This document shows, piece by piece, positions 52,511 through 60,601 of a stretch of DNA of 64,000 nt (position 1 is its first letter; every line of letters starts with the position of its first letter). Source of the DNA: Hazenella coriacea (GTDB lineage Bacteria; Bacillota; Bacilli; Thermoactinomycetales; Thermoactinomycetaceae); NCBI RefSeq assembly GCF_004341825.1, contig NZ_SMAG01000003.1, positions 248,001-312,000 of the forward strand, given 5' to 3'. Both the position numbers and the translations under genes were made by a program. The notes beneath the pieces were generated by a model. That model was not told the DNA's origin. It made no database searches and worked only from the letters and a program-made list of their open reading frames with translations.

Positions 52511-52783
52511 AATAAAAAATGCCCAACTTCATAAGAAGCCGGGCACGTTGAGAACTTGTTCCACTAAGACTCTCCGAGCTGGATTCGCCACTGAACAGGA
52601 CCCCCGATAGGTAGGGTGCTAAATTCTTGCGGCTGCGCCTACTTAGGCAGAATTTAGCACCCTACCTATCGGGAAGGGCCTGCCAAAGTCGCGCGGAGCC
52701 GGGTGACGAGTGTTAGTCATCAACGCAGCCACGGCGTAACACCGTGTTCAAAATGCTAGAACAAGTCTCTATGTATTAATCTT
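52511..52783 (-). ncRNA. Putative retron msr-msd RNA, copy 1
   Basis: A minus-strand transcription unit. It starts near 52783 and has a1 (GAGACTTGTTC, 52769-52759), then TAGC with the AGC expected at the retron branch site. Two small hairpins follow: CACGG/CCGTG and GATGA/TCGTC with loop CTAACAC. A long perfect 25-bp hairpin (arms 52673-52649 and 52627-52603, 21-nt loop) is the msd candidate. Then a2 (GAACAAGTTCTC) pairs with a1 around one bulge, and the terminator hairpin is at 52545-52520 with T6. Order and parts match known retron RNAs; identity as msDNA template is inferred. Confidence 0.75.
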
Positions 52784-52789
52784 ATTTAT

Positions 52790-52818
52790 AATATAAATTA
52801 TTTAGTGGAGGTTGTCAA
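52790..52818 (-). promoter_or_regulatory. Promoter of ncRNA copy 1
   Basis: On the minus strand TTGACA (52818-52813), a 17-bp spacer and TATATT (52795-52790): a near-consensus vegetative promoter placed just upstream of the folded RNA. Confidence 0.8.
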
Positions 52819-52886
52819 GAACAAACATTCGCTTTTCTTATTTTTTTATTACTATGAAATGGGTTTGCTTTTAGATCTGAACAGAT

Positions 52887-53158
52887 ATAAAAAATGCCCA
52901 ACTTCATAAGAAGCTGGGCACGCTGAGAACTTGTTCCACTAAGACTCTCCGAGCTGGATTCGCCACTGAACAGGACCCCCACCTAGTAGTGGGCAAATTT
53001 CTTGCGGCTACGCCTACTTAGGCAGAAATTTGCCCACTACTAGGTGGGAAGGGCCTGCCAAAGTCGCGCGGAGCCGGGTGACGAGTGTTAGTCATCAACG
53101 CAGCCACGGCGTAACACCGTGTTCAAAATGCTAGAACAAGTCTCTATGTATTAATCTT
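52887..53158 (-). ncRNA. Putative retron msr-msd RNA, copy 2
   Basis: Tandem copy, offset by about 375 bp. The scaffold (a1 53144-53134, small hairpins, a2 52936-52925, terminator hairpin 52920-52895) is nearly identical to copy 1, with only a handful of single-base differences. The 25-bp msd stem (arms 53048-53024 and 53002-52978) differs from copy 1 at 9 of 25 positions on each arm, and every change is matched on the other arm, so pairing stays perfect. The 21-nt loop differs by one base. Confidence 0.75.
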
Positions 53159-53164
53159 ATTTAT

Positions 53165-53193
53165 AATATAAATTATTTAGTAGAGGTTGTCAA
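53165..53193 (-). promoter_or_regulatory. Promoter of ncRNA copy 2
   Basis: TTGACA (53193-53188), 17-bp spacer, TATATT (53170-53165) on the minus strand, the same as in copy 1. Each RNA therefore has its own promoter and terminator. Bases 53194-53324 hold nothing else I can see. Confidence 0.8.
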
Positions 53194-53324
53194 GAACAAA
53201 TATTCGCTTTTTATGTTTTGCAGATACATAATCTTCATTTAGTTTATTAGATCTTGAGTCCAGATGATCAACAAATTAAATCTATTACTTCAATATTTAA
53301 TATTATCAGGTTATTGATGAGAAA

Positions 53325-53642
53325 TTAGCTATATTTAGATATCCACTCTTTAAGAGCATCAATTTTTTGAACACCATGTTTCGTACCTACTTCTTTTCCA
53401 TCTTTATATAGCTTCAATGTAGGGATACTCATGACTCCACATTTTTGGGCGGACTCTGGACTTTCATCCACATCTACTTTTGCAATCATTACTTGTTCTC
53501 CCATTTGTCCTTCTAAATCTTCCAAGATCGGAGCCAAAAGACGACAAGGTTGACACCAATTGGCGGTGAAATCAACAAGTATAAGCTTTCCCGTTTCAAT
53601 AGTAGATTGAAACTCCTGATCATTCAACTGAATGATTGCCAT
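53325..53642 (-). CDS. trxA: Thioredoxin
   Basis: 105 aa, thioredoxin fold: VDFTANWCQPCRLLAPILED with redox motif WCQPC (usual WCGPC), then cis-Pro MSIPTLKLYKDGKEVG. Cytoplasmic disulfide reductase; the CQPC variant may shift redox potential. ATG after GGAGGG. Confidence 0.95.
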   Translation of the reverse strand: MAIIQLNDQEFQSTIETGKLILVDFTANWCQPCRLLAPILEDLEGQMGEQVMIAKVDVDESPESAQKCGVMSIPTLKLYKDGKEVGTKHGVQKIDALKEWISKYS

Positions 53643-53774
53643 ATTTTACCCTCCAAAACATTATTTTTTATCTCATCATCTAACCAAGTCAAACTAATTA
53701 AATAGAAGGAATGGTGTGATAGTTAAGAAGAATACTCCCATAAAAAAGATAATAGTTACTATTCATCTTGTCAA

Positions 53775-54203
53775 TCACACAAGCATTTTTCTTTGTGTCA
53801 TCAGATCTAAAACACGTGACAGTGTATAAGTTTTTAATTGTTCTTCATATCGTAACTCTGCATCTTTGTAGATTTGTTCCATCACAAATCCAATTTGAGA
53901 TCCAACTAAACAATCCATCGTAGACTTTCCAGATCTCCATGGAGGAGCTAATTCGCCGAATGAAATCAATCGATATAATTCCCCCAATGTTACTTTTTCA
54001 GGATTACAATTTAGCAGATATCCACCTCCCGTCCCTTCCTTCGTTTTTACATACCCATTTTTCCGAAGTAAGGACATCACTTTTCGAATACGAACAGGAT
54101 GGGTGCAAACGGTATCCGCTAACACTTCACTACTCGCCATATGTTCAGGATGATGAACTAAAAACACTAAACTGTGTACTGCAATGGTAAACTCACTATT
54201 CAT
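53775..54203 (-). CDS. Rrf2-family transcriptional regulator
   Basis: 142 aa from the ATG at 54203 (AAAGGAG upstream; the longer frame has no such site). Winged helix with VLADTVCTHPVRIRKVMSLL and the wing KTKEGTGGGYLLNC typical of Rrf2/YwnA. The three-Cys iron-sulfur cluster of IscR/NsrR is not present (one Cys in TMDCLVGS). It may respond to redox or nitric oxide, given the nearby thioredoxin and hmp, but this is inferred from position. Confidence 0.88.
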   Translation of the reverse strand: MNSEFTIAVHSLVFLVHHPEHMASSEVLADTVCTHPVRIRKVMSLLRKNGYVKTKEGTGGGYLLNCNPEKVTLGELYRLISFGELAPPWRSGKSTMDCLVGSQIGFVMEQIYKDAELRYEEQLKTYTLSRVLDLMTQRKMLV

Positions 54204-54468
54204 ATTAAAACTCCTTTTATCATTTGCAATAATAACAATTACAGTTTGAATGGTCAACCTTCTTTTTTCCTTAAATTAGAAAACTTTTCATCCTCATGGG
54301 AGTAACAGCCTTGAAACAGGATTAATTTTACAAATATATTTCGAAATTTAGGATAGAAATGTCTCTTTATCAGGACCATCTCTTTAAAACGATTCTCTTT
54401 CAAGCCCAATTATAAAATTTTTTTATTTATTTAAATCCCACTTCACTATGAAAAATCAGTTATTCACT

Positions 54469-54987
54469 CTATATTTCTTCATTTTTCTCTTGCTTTCGTT
54501 CCTTGCGCAATAAACGATTCACGGTTTCCCTACTCATTCCCAAAAACTGTCCAATTTCTTCTTGAGTGAGCAAGTCTTCCACAGGATGATGTGGACAATA
54601 AATAGCCAACCATTTTCGAAAGAGAGGAATCCGTAGTTCGATCGCCACTCGAGTCATTTCGATCCGTTGTTGCATTTGTCGGATGGTGTTTTGTAAGAGA
54701 AGTGCTACCTCTTTATACTTCTTAGGATCTTGCTCCAAATCTTTATACCATTCTTCAGCAGGAATCCGTTCTAATTGAGATGAGAGCATTGCAATCACTG
54801 ATCCATAGTATTCTTTGGGTGTGATTAACGAATGATGCGGAAAGACCTCACCAGGCACTAAAATATTAAATAATAATTGTGATCCATCTTCTTGAATTCG
54901 AACCACTTTTAATAACCCTGAACGAAGACGAAATAACTCTCCTTGCTCTTCCTGTAAAAATAATACTTCCCCACGTTGAAGCTCCAT
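54469..54987 (-). CDS. Crp/Fnr-family transcriptional regulator
   Basis: 172 aa from the ATG at 54987 (AAAGGGGTG upstream). N-terminal cyclic-nucleotide-binding-like beta roll (RGEVLFLQEEQGELFRLRSG), a dimer helix (IRQMQQRIEMTRVAIELRI) and a C-terminal HTH (LTQEEIGQFLGMSRETVNRL). No N-terminal Cys cluster, so not an iron-sulfur Fnr. It diverges from hmp with a TGTGC-N6-TCACA site between them. The family includes NO and haem sensors; shorter than usual at the N-terminus by about 20 residues. Confidence 0.9.
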   Translation of the reverse strand: MELQRGEVLFLQEEQGELFRLRSGLLKVVRIQEDGSQLLFNILVPGEVFPHHSLITPKEYYGSVIAMLSSQLERIPAEEWYKDLEQDPKKYKEVALLLQNTIRQMQQRIEMTRVAIELRIPLFRKWLAIYCPHHPVEDLLTQEEIGQFLGMSRETVNRLLRKERKQEKNEEI

Positions 54988-55013
54988 GGATGTCACCCCT
55001 TTGTCAAACCTAT

Positions 55014-55029
55014 TGTGCTTCTCGTCACA
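55014..55029. promoter_or_regulatory. Crp/Fnr-type operator between regulator and hmp
   Basis: TGTGCTTCTCGTCACA matches the TGTGA-N6-TCACA palindrome at 9 of 10 positions. It lies 27 bp upstream of the regulator start and 120 bp upstream of hmp, so it may serve autoregulation and hmp control. Confidence 0.6.
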
Positions 55030-55148
55030 GATGATGAGATAAATGTCGTATATAGTGGAAACATAGAAATCAATGGCTCTTCATTCCTAGAACATCTAGA
55101 ATGAGATCTAATGATAAATCAAATTAAACATCCAATGAGGTGATCGAG

Positions 55149-56378
55149 ATGTTAAGTCCAAAAACTATTGAAATCGTAAAACAAACTGTACCTTTTCTAC
55201 GGGAACATCGTGAACAAATCACAACACTCTTCTATGAGCAAATGTTCCAAGAGCATCCTGAACTATATAATATATTTAACATCACTCACCAAAAAGAAAA
55301 ATCACAGCCTCGTGCTTTAGCAGATACTGTATATGCAGCAGCAGCCAATATCGATGATCTATCTTCCATATTGCCTGTGGTTAAACGAATCGCATACAAA
55401 CATCGAAGTATCGGCGTTCAGCCAGATCAATACCCCATCGTCGGAAAACACTTACTAGCAGCCATTAAAGAAGTATTAGGTGATGCAGCGACAGATGAAA
55501 TCCTTAACGCTTGGAAAGAAACCTATCAAGTACTCGCCGATGTGTTTATTGAAGTAGAAAAGGACATGTATAAGCAAGCGAATGAACAAGCGGGCTGGCA
55601 ATTATTCCGCGATTTTCTCGTGGTGAAAAAAGTAAAAGAAAGTGACGTGATTACTTCTTTCTACTTACAACCCACAGATGGAGAAAAATTAGCCCCTTTC
55701 CAACCAGGTCAATATACCAGTGTGAAAGTTCATGTTCCAGGACAACCCTATGAACAGATCAGACAATATAGCTTATCAGCTTCTCCACATTCAGACACCT
55801 ACCGAATCAGTGTCAAAAGAGAAGAAGGAAGAAACGGGCATCCAGAAGGACTCATCTCCTCGTATCTCCATGATCATATTAAAGAAGGCTCCATACTCCC
55901 GATCACACCTCCAGCTGGAGACTTTGTACTTGATCAAGAAATAGATACTCCTGTAGTCTTACTTGCTGGCGGTGTGGGGATTACACCATTGATGAGTATG
56001 TTTGAAACTCTGTTAAAAACCCAACCACAACGCCCAGTCACTTTGATTCACGCTACCATCAATGGAAGCGTACAAGCATTTAAAAAACAAATCGAACAAG
56101 CTTCACAACTTCCACAAGTAAATATTCATTTTTGTTATGAACAACCCACCGAACAAGATGAGCTTCATCCACTGTTCAGCAAAAAAGGATATATTGATGA
56201 AGAATGGCTCCGTACGATTGTACCAACAGTTGAAGCAGATTTCTACTTCTGTGGTCCTGTACCCTTCATGCGAGCTGTCAAACAAGCCTTGGAAAACATG
56301 GAAGTTGCTCCAGAACGAATTCATTACGAATTTTTCGGACCTGCATTGCAGATTGAATCCGAAGCGGTTCAAAACTAA
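55149..56378 (+). CDS. hmp: Flavohaemoprotein Hmp (nitric oxide dioxygenase)
   Basis: 409 aa. An N-terminal globin (LREHREQITTLFYEQMFQEH, haem-ligand region around VVKRIAYKHRSIGVQ), then a FAD domain (RQYSLSASPHSDTYRISVKR) and a NAD domain (VVLLAGGVGITPLMSMFETL, FYFCGPVPFMRAV). It oxidises NO to nitrate. ATG at 55149 with GAGGTG six bases upstream. Divergent from the Crp/Fnr regulator. Confidence 0.95.
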   Translation: MLSPKTIEIVKQTVPFLREHREQITTLFYEQMFQEHPELYNIFNITHQKEKSQPRALADTVYAAAANIDDLSSILPVVKRIAYKHRSIGVQPDQYPIVGKHLLAAIKEVLGDAATDEILNAWKETYQVLADVFIEVEKDMYKQANEQAGWQLFRDFLVVKKVKESDVITSFYLQPTDGEKLAPFQPGQYTSVKVHVPGQPYEQIRQYSLSASPHSDTYRISVKREEGRNGHPEGLISSYLHDHIKEGSILPITPPAGDFVLDQEIDTPVVLLAGGVGITPLMSMFETLLKTQPQRPVTLIHATINGSVQAFKKQIEQASQLPQVNIHFCYEQPTEQDELHPLFSKKGYIDEEWLRTIVPTVEADFYFCGPVPFMRAVKQALENMEVAPERIHYEFFGPALQIESEAVQN

Positions 56379-56391
56379 AACCGTTCACCTA

Positions 56392-56426
56392 CAAATCCCT
56401 CCTAAAATATTAGGAGGGATTTTTCA
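56392..56426 (+). terminator. Rho-independent terminator of hmp
   Basis: AAATCCCTCCTAA and TTAGGAGGGATTT perfect stem, T5. Confidence 0.92.
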
Positions 56427-56517
56427 TAATCACTTGTCTTCATGAAACTATTTATGTAATATTAATGTAACAAAACAGAAATATAATCGCAATAATACAT
56501 ACTAGGAGTGAAAGCCC

Positions 56518-57471
56518 GTGAAAATCTTTGTGATCGGTGGGGCTGGATTTATTGGTTCGCATGTCGTTGATACCTATATCCAAGCAGGTCATGAAGTTGT
56601 CGTATTAGATAACTTCCGATCAGGAAATCGCCAACAGATTCATCATCAAGCAAAAGTATACGAAGTTGACATCTATCGAGATCAAGAATATTTAGAGTCA
56701 ATTTTTGAAAACGAGCAACCTGACATTGTAAACAACCATGCAGCTCAAAAGTCGGTGCCTGATTCAGTGAAAGACCCTATTACTGATGCGCAGATTAATA
56801 TTATGGGTCCTTTACATCTGTTGGAGCTTTGTGTCCAAAATGGTGTCAAAAAATTTATCTTTAGCTCTTCTGGTGGTGCGTTAGCCAGTGAAACAGAGAA
56901 TATTCCTACTACTGAAGAAGGAGAGCCACAACTTATCTCTCCCTATGCAATCAGTAAATTTATCCTAGAAAAATATTTGCGTTTCTATTATTTAACTTAT
57001 GGTTTACAGTACACTGTATTACGATATGCCAATGTATACGGTCCACGCCAAGTAGGTGAAGGCGACTGTGGAGCTATCCCCATTTTTATGGACAACTTGG
57101 TAAACCATCGTCCTTCTTATTTATTCGCTTATTCAGATATGCCCAAAGGAACAACCCGAGATTATGTATATGTAGAAGATGTCGCCAAAGCCAACTTACT
57201 TGCTCTTCATAAAGGGAATCAAGCCATTCTAAATATTGGTACGGGTCAGGAAATGTATACAGAAGATCTGTATGAATTAATCCAAGAAGTAGTGATGAAG
57301 CGGATTCCATTGATCCGAGAGACAGAGAGAATTGGGGATGTAAAACGAAGTGCCTTAGACTCTATAAAAGCGAAAAATATTCTTGGTTGGGAATCTAAAA
57401 CCGATCTAAAAGAAGGTTTACTCAAAACATACCAATGGATGTGCAACAATCCTACGAATGAGAGAGTTTAA
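56518..57471 (+). CDS. NAD-dependent nucleotide-sugar epimerase/dehydratase (GalE-like)
   Basis: 317 aa extended SDR. N-terminal GGAGFIGSHVVDTYIQAGHE dinucleotide motif, catalytic SSSGGALAS and YAISK (Tyr-x3-Lys), then LRYANVYGPRQ. Most like UDP-glucose 4-epimerases; exact sugar unknown. GTG start with AGGAGTG. No glycan genes adjacent, so a housekeeping role in cell-wall sugars is likely. Confidence 0.9.
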   Translation: MKIFVIGGAGFIGSHVVDTYIQAGHEVVVLDNFRSGNRQQIHHQAKVYEVDIYRDQEYLESIFENEQPDIVNNHAAQKSVPDSVKDPITDAQINIMGPLHLLELCVQNGVKKFIFSSSGGALASETENIPTTEEGEPQLISPYAISKFILEKYLRFYYLTYGLQYTVLRYANVYGPRQVGEGDCGAIPIFMDNLVNHRPSYLFAYSDMPKGTTRDYVYVEDVAKANLLALHKGNQAILNIGTGQEMYTEDLYELIQEVVMKRIPLIRETERIGDVKRSALDSIKAKNILGWESKTDLKEGLLKTYQWMCNNPTNERV

Positions 57472-57483
57472 CTCTTAAACCTT

Positions 57484-57527
57484 GCCATCCTATGTCATCT
57501 GCTTTTTCAAATACAACATAGGATGGC
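57484..57527. terminator. Hairpin between convergent genes
   Basis: GCCATCCTATGT and ACATAGGATGGC pair perfectly (12 bp) around a 20-nt loop containing TTTTT. There is no U-run after the stem, so it may only protect 3' ends. Confidence 0.5.
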
Positions 57528-57539
57528 TCCATCAACAAA

Positions 57540-57815
57540 TTAGTACTCTCCTAGGTCTTCAATCTCATCCAACTCAGAAAACTGCTGGTCTATCACTTTT
57601 TTTAAATTCTGATTCCAATGTTTAGCAATATACTCAGCTGCTTCATCTAAATCTAATACGATTTCTTCATTTTGATATCGAATTGCCCAAGCAACTTTAA
57701 TACCAACAAAAACACGATCTACTTCCATATAGCTGTCCGACTTGGCAGTGGGAAAATAGACGGGTTCGCCTATATTCATTTTTTTTAGGCTCTCCTTCAA
57801 TTCTTGCGCCTTCAT
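57540..57815 (-). CDS. Hypothetical protein, 91 aa
   Basis: Soluble, acidic: MKAQELKESLKKMNIGEPVY then a beta segment (VDRVFVGIKVAWAIRYQNEE) and helices. AGGGAG precedes the ATG. No recognised motif. Small monocistronic gene between the epimerase and the Pro-rich protein. Confidence 0.65.
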   Translation of the reverse strand: MKAQELKESLKKMNIGEPVYFPTAKSDSYMEVDRVFVGIKVAWAIRYQNEEIVLDLDEAAEYIAKHWNQNLKKVIDQQFSELDEIEDLGEY

Positions 57816-58048
57816 GGTTATTAACTCCCTTATAACAATGTTACAGCTATGGTATATTTCAACCGACAGTTTTCATCATCAACTTCTAACGTTTACTTTT
57901 TTAAAAAATGGTATCTTCACTTATAATTAACAGCCAATTTCTTTTACTCTACTGATATCTCTTACTATTTTATGTGTTCACTCAAAAAAACTCAATCAAG
58001 GTTCGCAGATTACTATGAACATCTCTTAACAGCATGGGCTCATGGAAG

Positions 58049-58080
58049 CAAAAAAGAGCCGTATCAGCGGCTCTTTTTTT
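58049..58080. terminator. Rho-independent terminator
   Basis: AAAAAGAGCCG and CGGCTCTTTTTTT with a 6-nt loop; bidirectional, mainly for the minus-strand 58105 gene. Confidence 0.88.
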
Positions 58081-58104
58081 ATATTATCAGAAGAAATGTT
58101 TCAT

Positions 58105-58422
58105 TTAGCGAGAAAACGGATACTGTCCAGGTGTTGGATAAGATGGACCAGGACTTGGGTACTGGTTTGGAGCAGAGTATTGCTGCTGAGACGATGGATA
58201 TTGATTTACTTGCGGGGGTACAGGTAGGTTTTTCGATTGAGATTTTACTTCTTGATCTAACTCTTCCATTCCAAACTCTTCAAGCACACGACGAATTAAA
58301 CTCAGTTCATAGCCGACCATTTCATCCTTGTTTTCAGATTTAAGCAATAAATTGTTGTACTGTAACAAAGCTTCTTCAATTGTATCTAGTTCTTGCTTGG
58401 TCAAGTTAATGGTAATCTTCAT
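58105..58422 (-). CDS. Hypothetical protein with Pro/Gln/Tyr-rich tail, 105 aa
   Basis: First 60 residues are helical (LTKQELDTIEEALLQYNNLL, SLIRRVLEEFGMEELDQEV). The last 40 are low complexity, with repeated QYP/SYP units (PNQYPSPGPSYPTPGQYP). AAGGAG precedes the ATG. Such tails occur in spore-coat and phase-separating proteins; function unknown. Confidence 0.65.
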   Translation of the reverse strand: MKITINLTKQELDTIEEALLQYNNLLLKSENKDEMVGYELSLIRRVLEEFGMEELDQEVKSQSKNLPVPPQVNQYPSSQQQYSAPNQYPSPGPSYPTPGQYPFSR

Positions 58423-58561
58423 TCTAATTTTCTACTCCTTTAACTATTCCTCTACCTATCTATATCATAATCGCACAATCTGCGCAAAACAACTAGAGTG
58501 GATTTTTTGTTTTATGCATAACTTTCTTTACTCAGCATCTAGATCGACCTTAAACTGCATT

Positions 58562-60385
58562 CTACCTTTTTTTCTCTTTATTCGCCTTACCTTCTTTTTC
58601 CTGAATGGCTAATTCATCCATCACTAGTTTGAAAATACGTTTAGCCCTTGGATCTTCAGAATTGTCTACACCTCTTAAAACAACAGCTACTGAATACCTA
58701 GGTTGATTCGTGGGACCAAATCCAATCATCCATTTGTTATAACGACGATTATCTTCTCCAATCTGGGCAGTTCCTGTTTTTCCCGCTAGTGACCAAGTGG
58801 CATTAGATACAGAAGTAGCCGTTCCATCTGTCACTACTTCTCTCATCATTTTCTGCACAGCTTGAACTGTACTTTTTTTCAACGGCTTACTTTGCAGAAG
58901 ATATTTATTTGCAAATGTAAAAATAACCCGACCTTGTTCATCCTGAATTTCTGTTGCTAAGCGTGGACTAATCGCTTTTCCTTGATGAAATAAAGCAGTA
59001 ACCATATTCGCCGCTTGAACAGGTGTCATTTTCACACCACGTTGTCCAATGCCACTTTGCACCACTGCCCCTTCATCTTTGGGTGAAGTCTCTGAGTCAA
59101 AAATGAGTCCCGTTTGCTCCTCATGGTATTGCTTAAAATTAGCTTCTCGAAAAACAGGCCCCGACCAAATAATAGGTTGACTCAATCCTAATTGCTTAGC
59201 GTACTGATCTAATTTTCTACCGCCTAGTTTACCTGCTACTTGACCTAGGACAACATTACAAGAGTCTGCAAATGCTTCATGGAAAGATTGCCTACCATGA
59301 CCTTTTGGATTCGAATCTTTCAACCCATATCGTCCTAATTCCCCTGTACAGGTAAACATCTGATTGGGATCAACCAAACCCTCATTAATGGCTGCGATCG
59401 CAACAACAATCTTAAAAATGGATCCAGGAGTTGCTTCCATCAATGCTCGGTGTTTCCACTCATCATCCACAGATTGAGTAAGAGACACATTGGGGCGGCT
59501 TCCCAACGCCAGTAAGTTACCTGTAGCGATCTCCTGCACCACTACGGCTCCTTCCTTTACCTGTTCACGCTCTAAAATTTGTTCCACTCGATGTTGAATC
59601 TCTTTGTCTAAAGTCGTTTTAATAACATGTTTAGGAAATTCATTTCCACTTTCTTTTTGCTTCACTTTCACTTGAACACCATTCAACGGTTTACGAGTCA
59701 TTCCTTTTTTATAAAGAATGATACTTTCTTCTTCACTATGTAAAAATGGTTCAAAAGCCGCTTCTAAACCTGTTGTACCAATCCGCGATTGTAAAGAAAT
59801 TCTTTGATTTCGCACTTCTTCAGGATAGCGTAACGCCACAAGCTTTGCTCCACGCTGCACTCTTCCAATCAAAGGCTGACCGATCTGACTTTTCATCATT
59901 CGTTGGTCGCTTTCAATCACATAGATTCCTGGAATCCCTAACCGTTCAATCTCTAACTTTTGGTCTGCACGAATGCTAAGTTTGGAACCATCTTTTGCAG
60001 GTAGAATTAAAGGCTCATCCAGTTGGGATAAAAGAGAAAAGAATTTGTCAAGGGAATAGTCAATCTGTTCAGCTAACTGGCTCCATGATTCCTTTCTCAA
60101 CTCTATTTGTTTTGCAGATTGTGGGAAGACAAGGAGATTCCAATCTTTATCTCCAACAAAGGGGACTCCATTTCGATCCACAATCATTCCTCTCCCTGTA
60201 TCGATGACAATTCCACTTGTCTGTTTTTCTTGTGCCAGCTCGATCAAGTCCAAGTTTTGATTAGAAAAAGCAGGGGAAAACGAACGTGTAGATTTCACTT
60301 GGATCATATATAATCGCATGATAATACAAACAAATGCTGTAACAAGACTCATGGCAATGAACCAATTGCGCCACTGACTTTTCAT
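58562..60385 (-). CDS. Class B penicillin-binding protein (PBP2/SpoVD-like transpeptidase)
   Basis: 607 aa from the ATG at 60385. Membrane anchor (FIAMSLVTAFVCIIMRLYMI), N-terminal pedestal domain with GMIVDRNG and GTTGLEAAFEPFL, then the transpeptidase motifs SIFK (SxxK), SCN (SxN) and KTGT (KTG). It cross-links peptidoglycan. Without shape or division neighbours it may be a sporulation or elongation PBP. The longer frame to 60457 begins upstream of the GGGGTG Shine-Dalgarno. Confidence 0.93.
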   Translation of the reverse strand: MKSQWRNWFIAMSLVTAFVCIIMRLYMIQVKSTRSFSPAFSNQNLDLIELAQEKQTSGIVIDTGRGMIVDRNGVPFVGDKDWNLLVFPQSAKQIELRKESWSQLAEQIDYSLDKFFSLLSQLDEPLILPAKDGSKLSIRADQKLEIERLGIPGIYVIESDQRMMKSQIGQPLIGRVQRGAKLVALRYPEEVRNQRISLQSRIGTTGLEAAFEPFLHSEEESIILYKKGMTRKPLNGVQVKVKQKESGNEFPKHVIKTTLDKEIQHRVEQILEREQVKEGAVVVQEIATGNLLALGSRPNVSLTQSVDDEWKHRALMEATPGSIFKIVVAIAAINEGLVDPNQMFTCTGELGRYGLKDSNPKGHGRQSFHEAFADSCNVVLGQVAGKLGGRKLDQYAKQLGLSQPIIWSGPVFREANFKQYHEEQTGLIFDSETSPKDEGAVVQSGIGQRGVKMTPVQAANMVTALFHQGKAISPRLATEIQDEQGRVIFTFANKYLLQSKPLKKSTVQAVQKMMREVVTDGTATSVSNATWSLAGKTGTAQIGEDNRRYNKWMIGFGPTNQPRYSVAVVLRGVDNSEDPRAKRIFKLVMDELAIQEKEGKANKEKKR

Positions 60386-60506
60386 CATTACACCCCACTC
60401 TTCTATGTTCCATCTTGGACATGAAATAGGGTGGGTATACTCCTTTTTTTCACTCAATGAAATCTGAAATCAGTGGTGATGATTAGGTAATAATCACCTA
60501 TTTGAT

Positions 60507-60555
60507 AAAAGAATGAGTCACCCTTTTGTGAGCAGAAGGGTGACTCATTCTTTTA
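60507..60555. terminator. Bidirectional Rho-independent terminator
   Basis: AGAATGAGTCACCCTT and AAGGGTGACTCATTCT form a 16-bp perfect stem with flanking A and T runs. It lies between the PhoX-like gene and the PBP upstream region. Confidence 0.92.
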
Positions 60556-60601
60556 TATCACACTCTCAATTACAAATGGCTTGAAAGTGACAACTTATTT
60601 A

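Noticed and set aside
52511-53158. Template/variable repeat pair of a diversity-generating retroelement
   Set aside because: The differences between the repeats are not adenine-specific, are confined to hairpin arms and are compensated. Neither repeat lies in a gene, and the RT carries retron rather than DGR motifs.
57972-58343. 123-aa plus-strand reading frame
   Set aside because: It lies mostly antisense to the 58105-58422 gene, runs through its terminator and has no convincing ribosome site.
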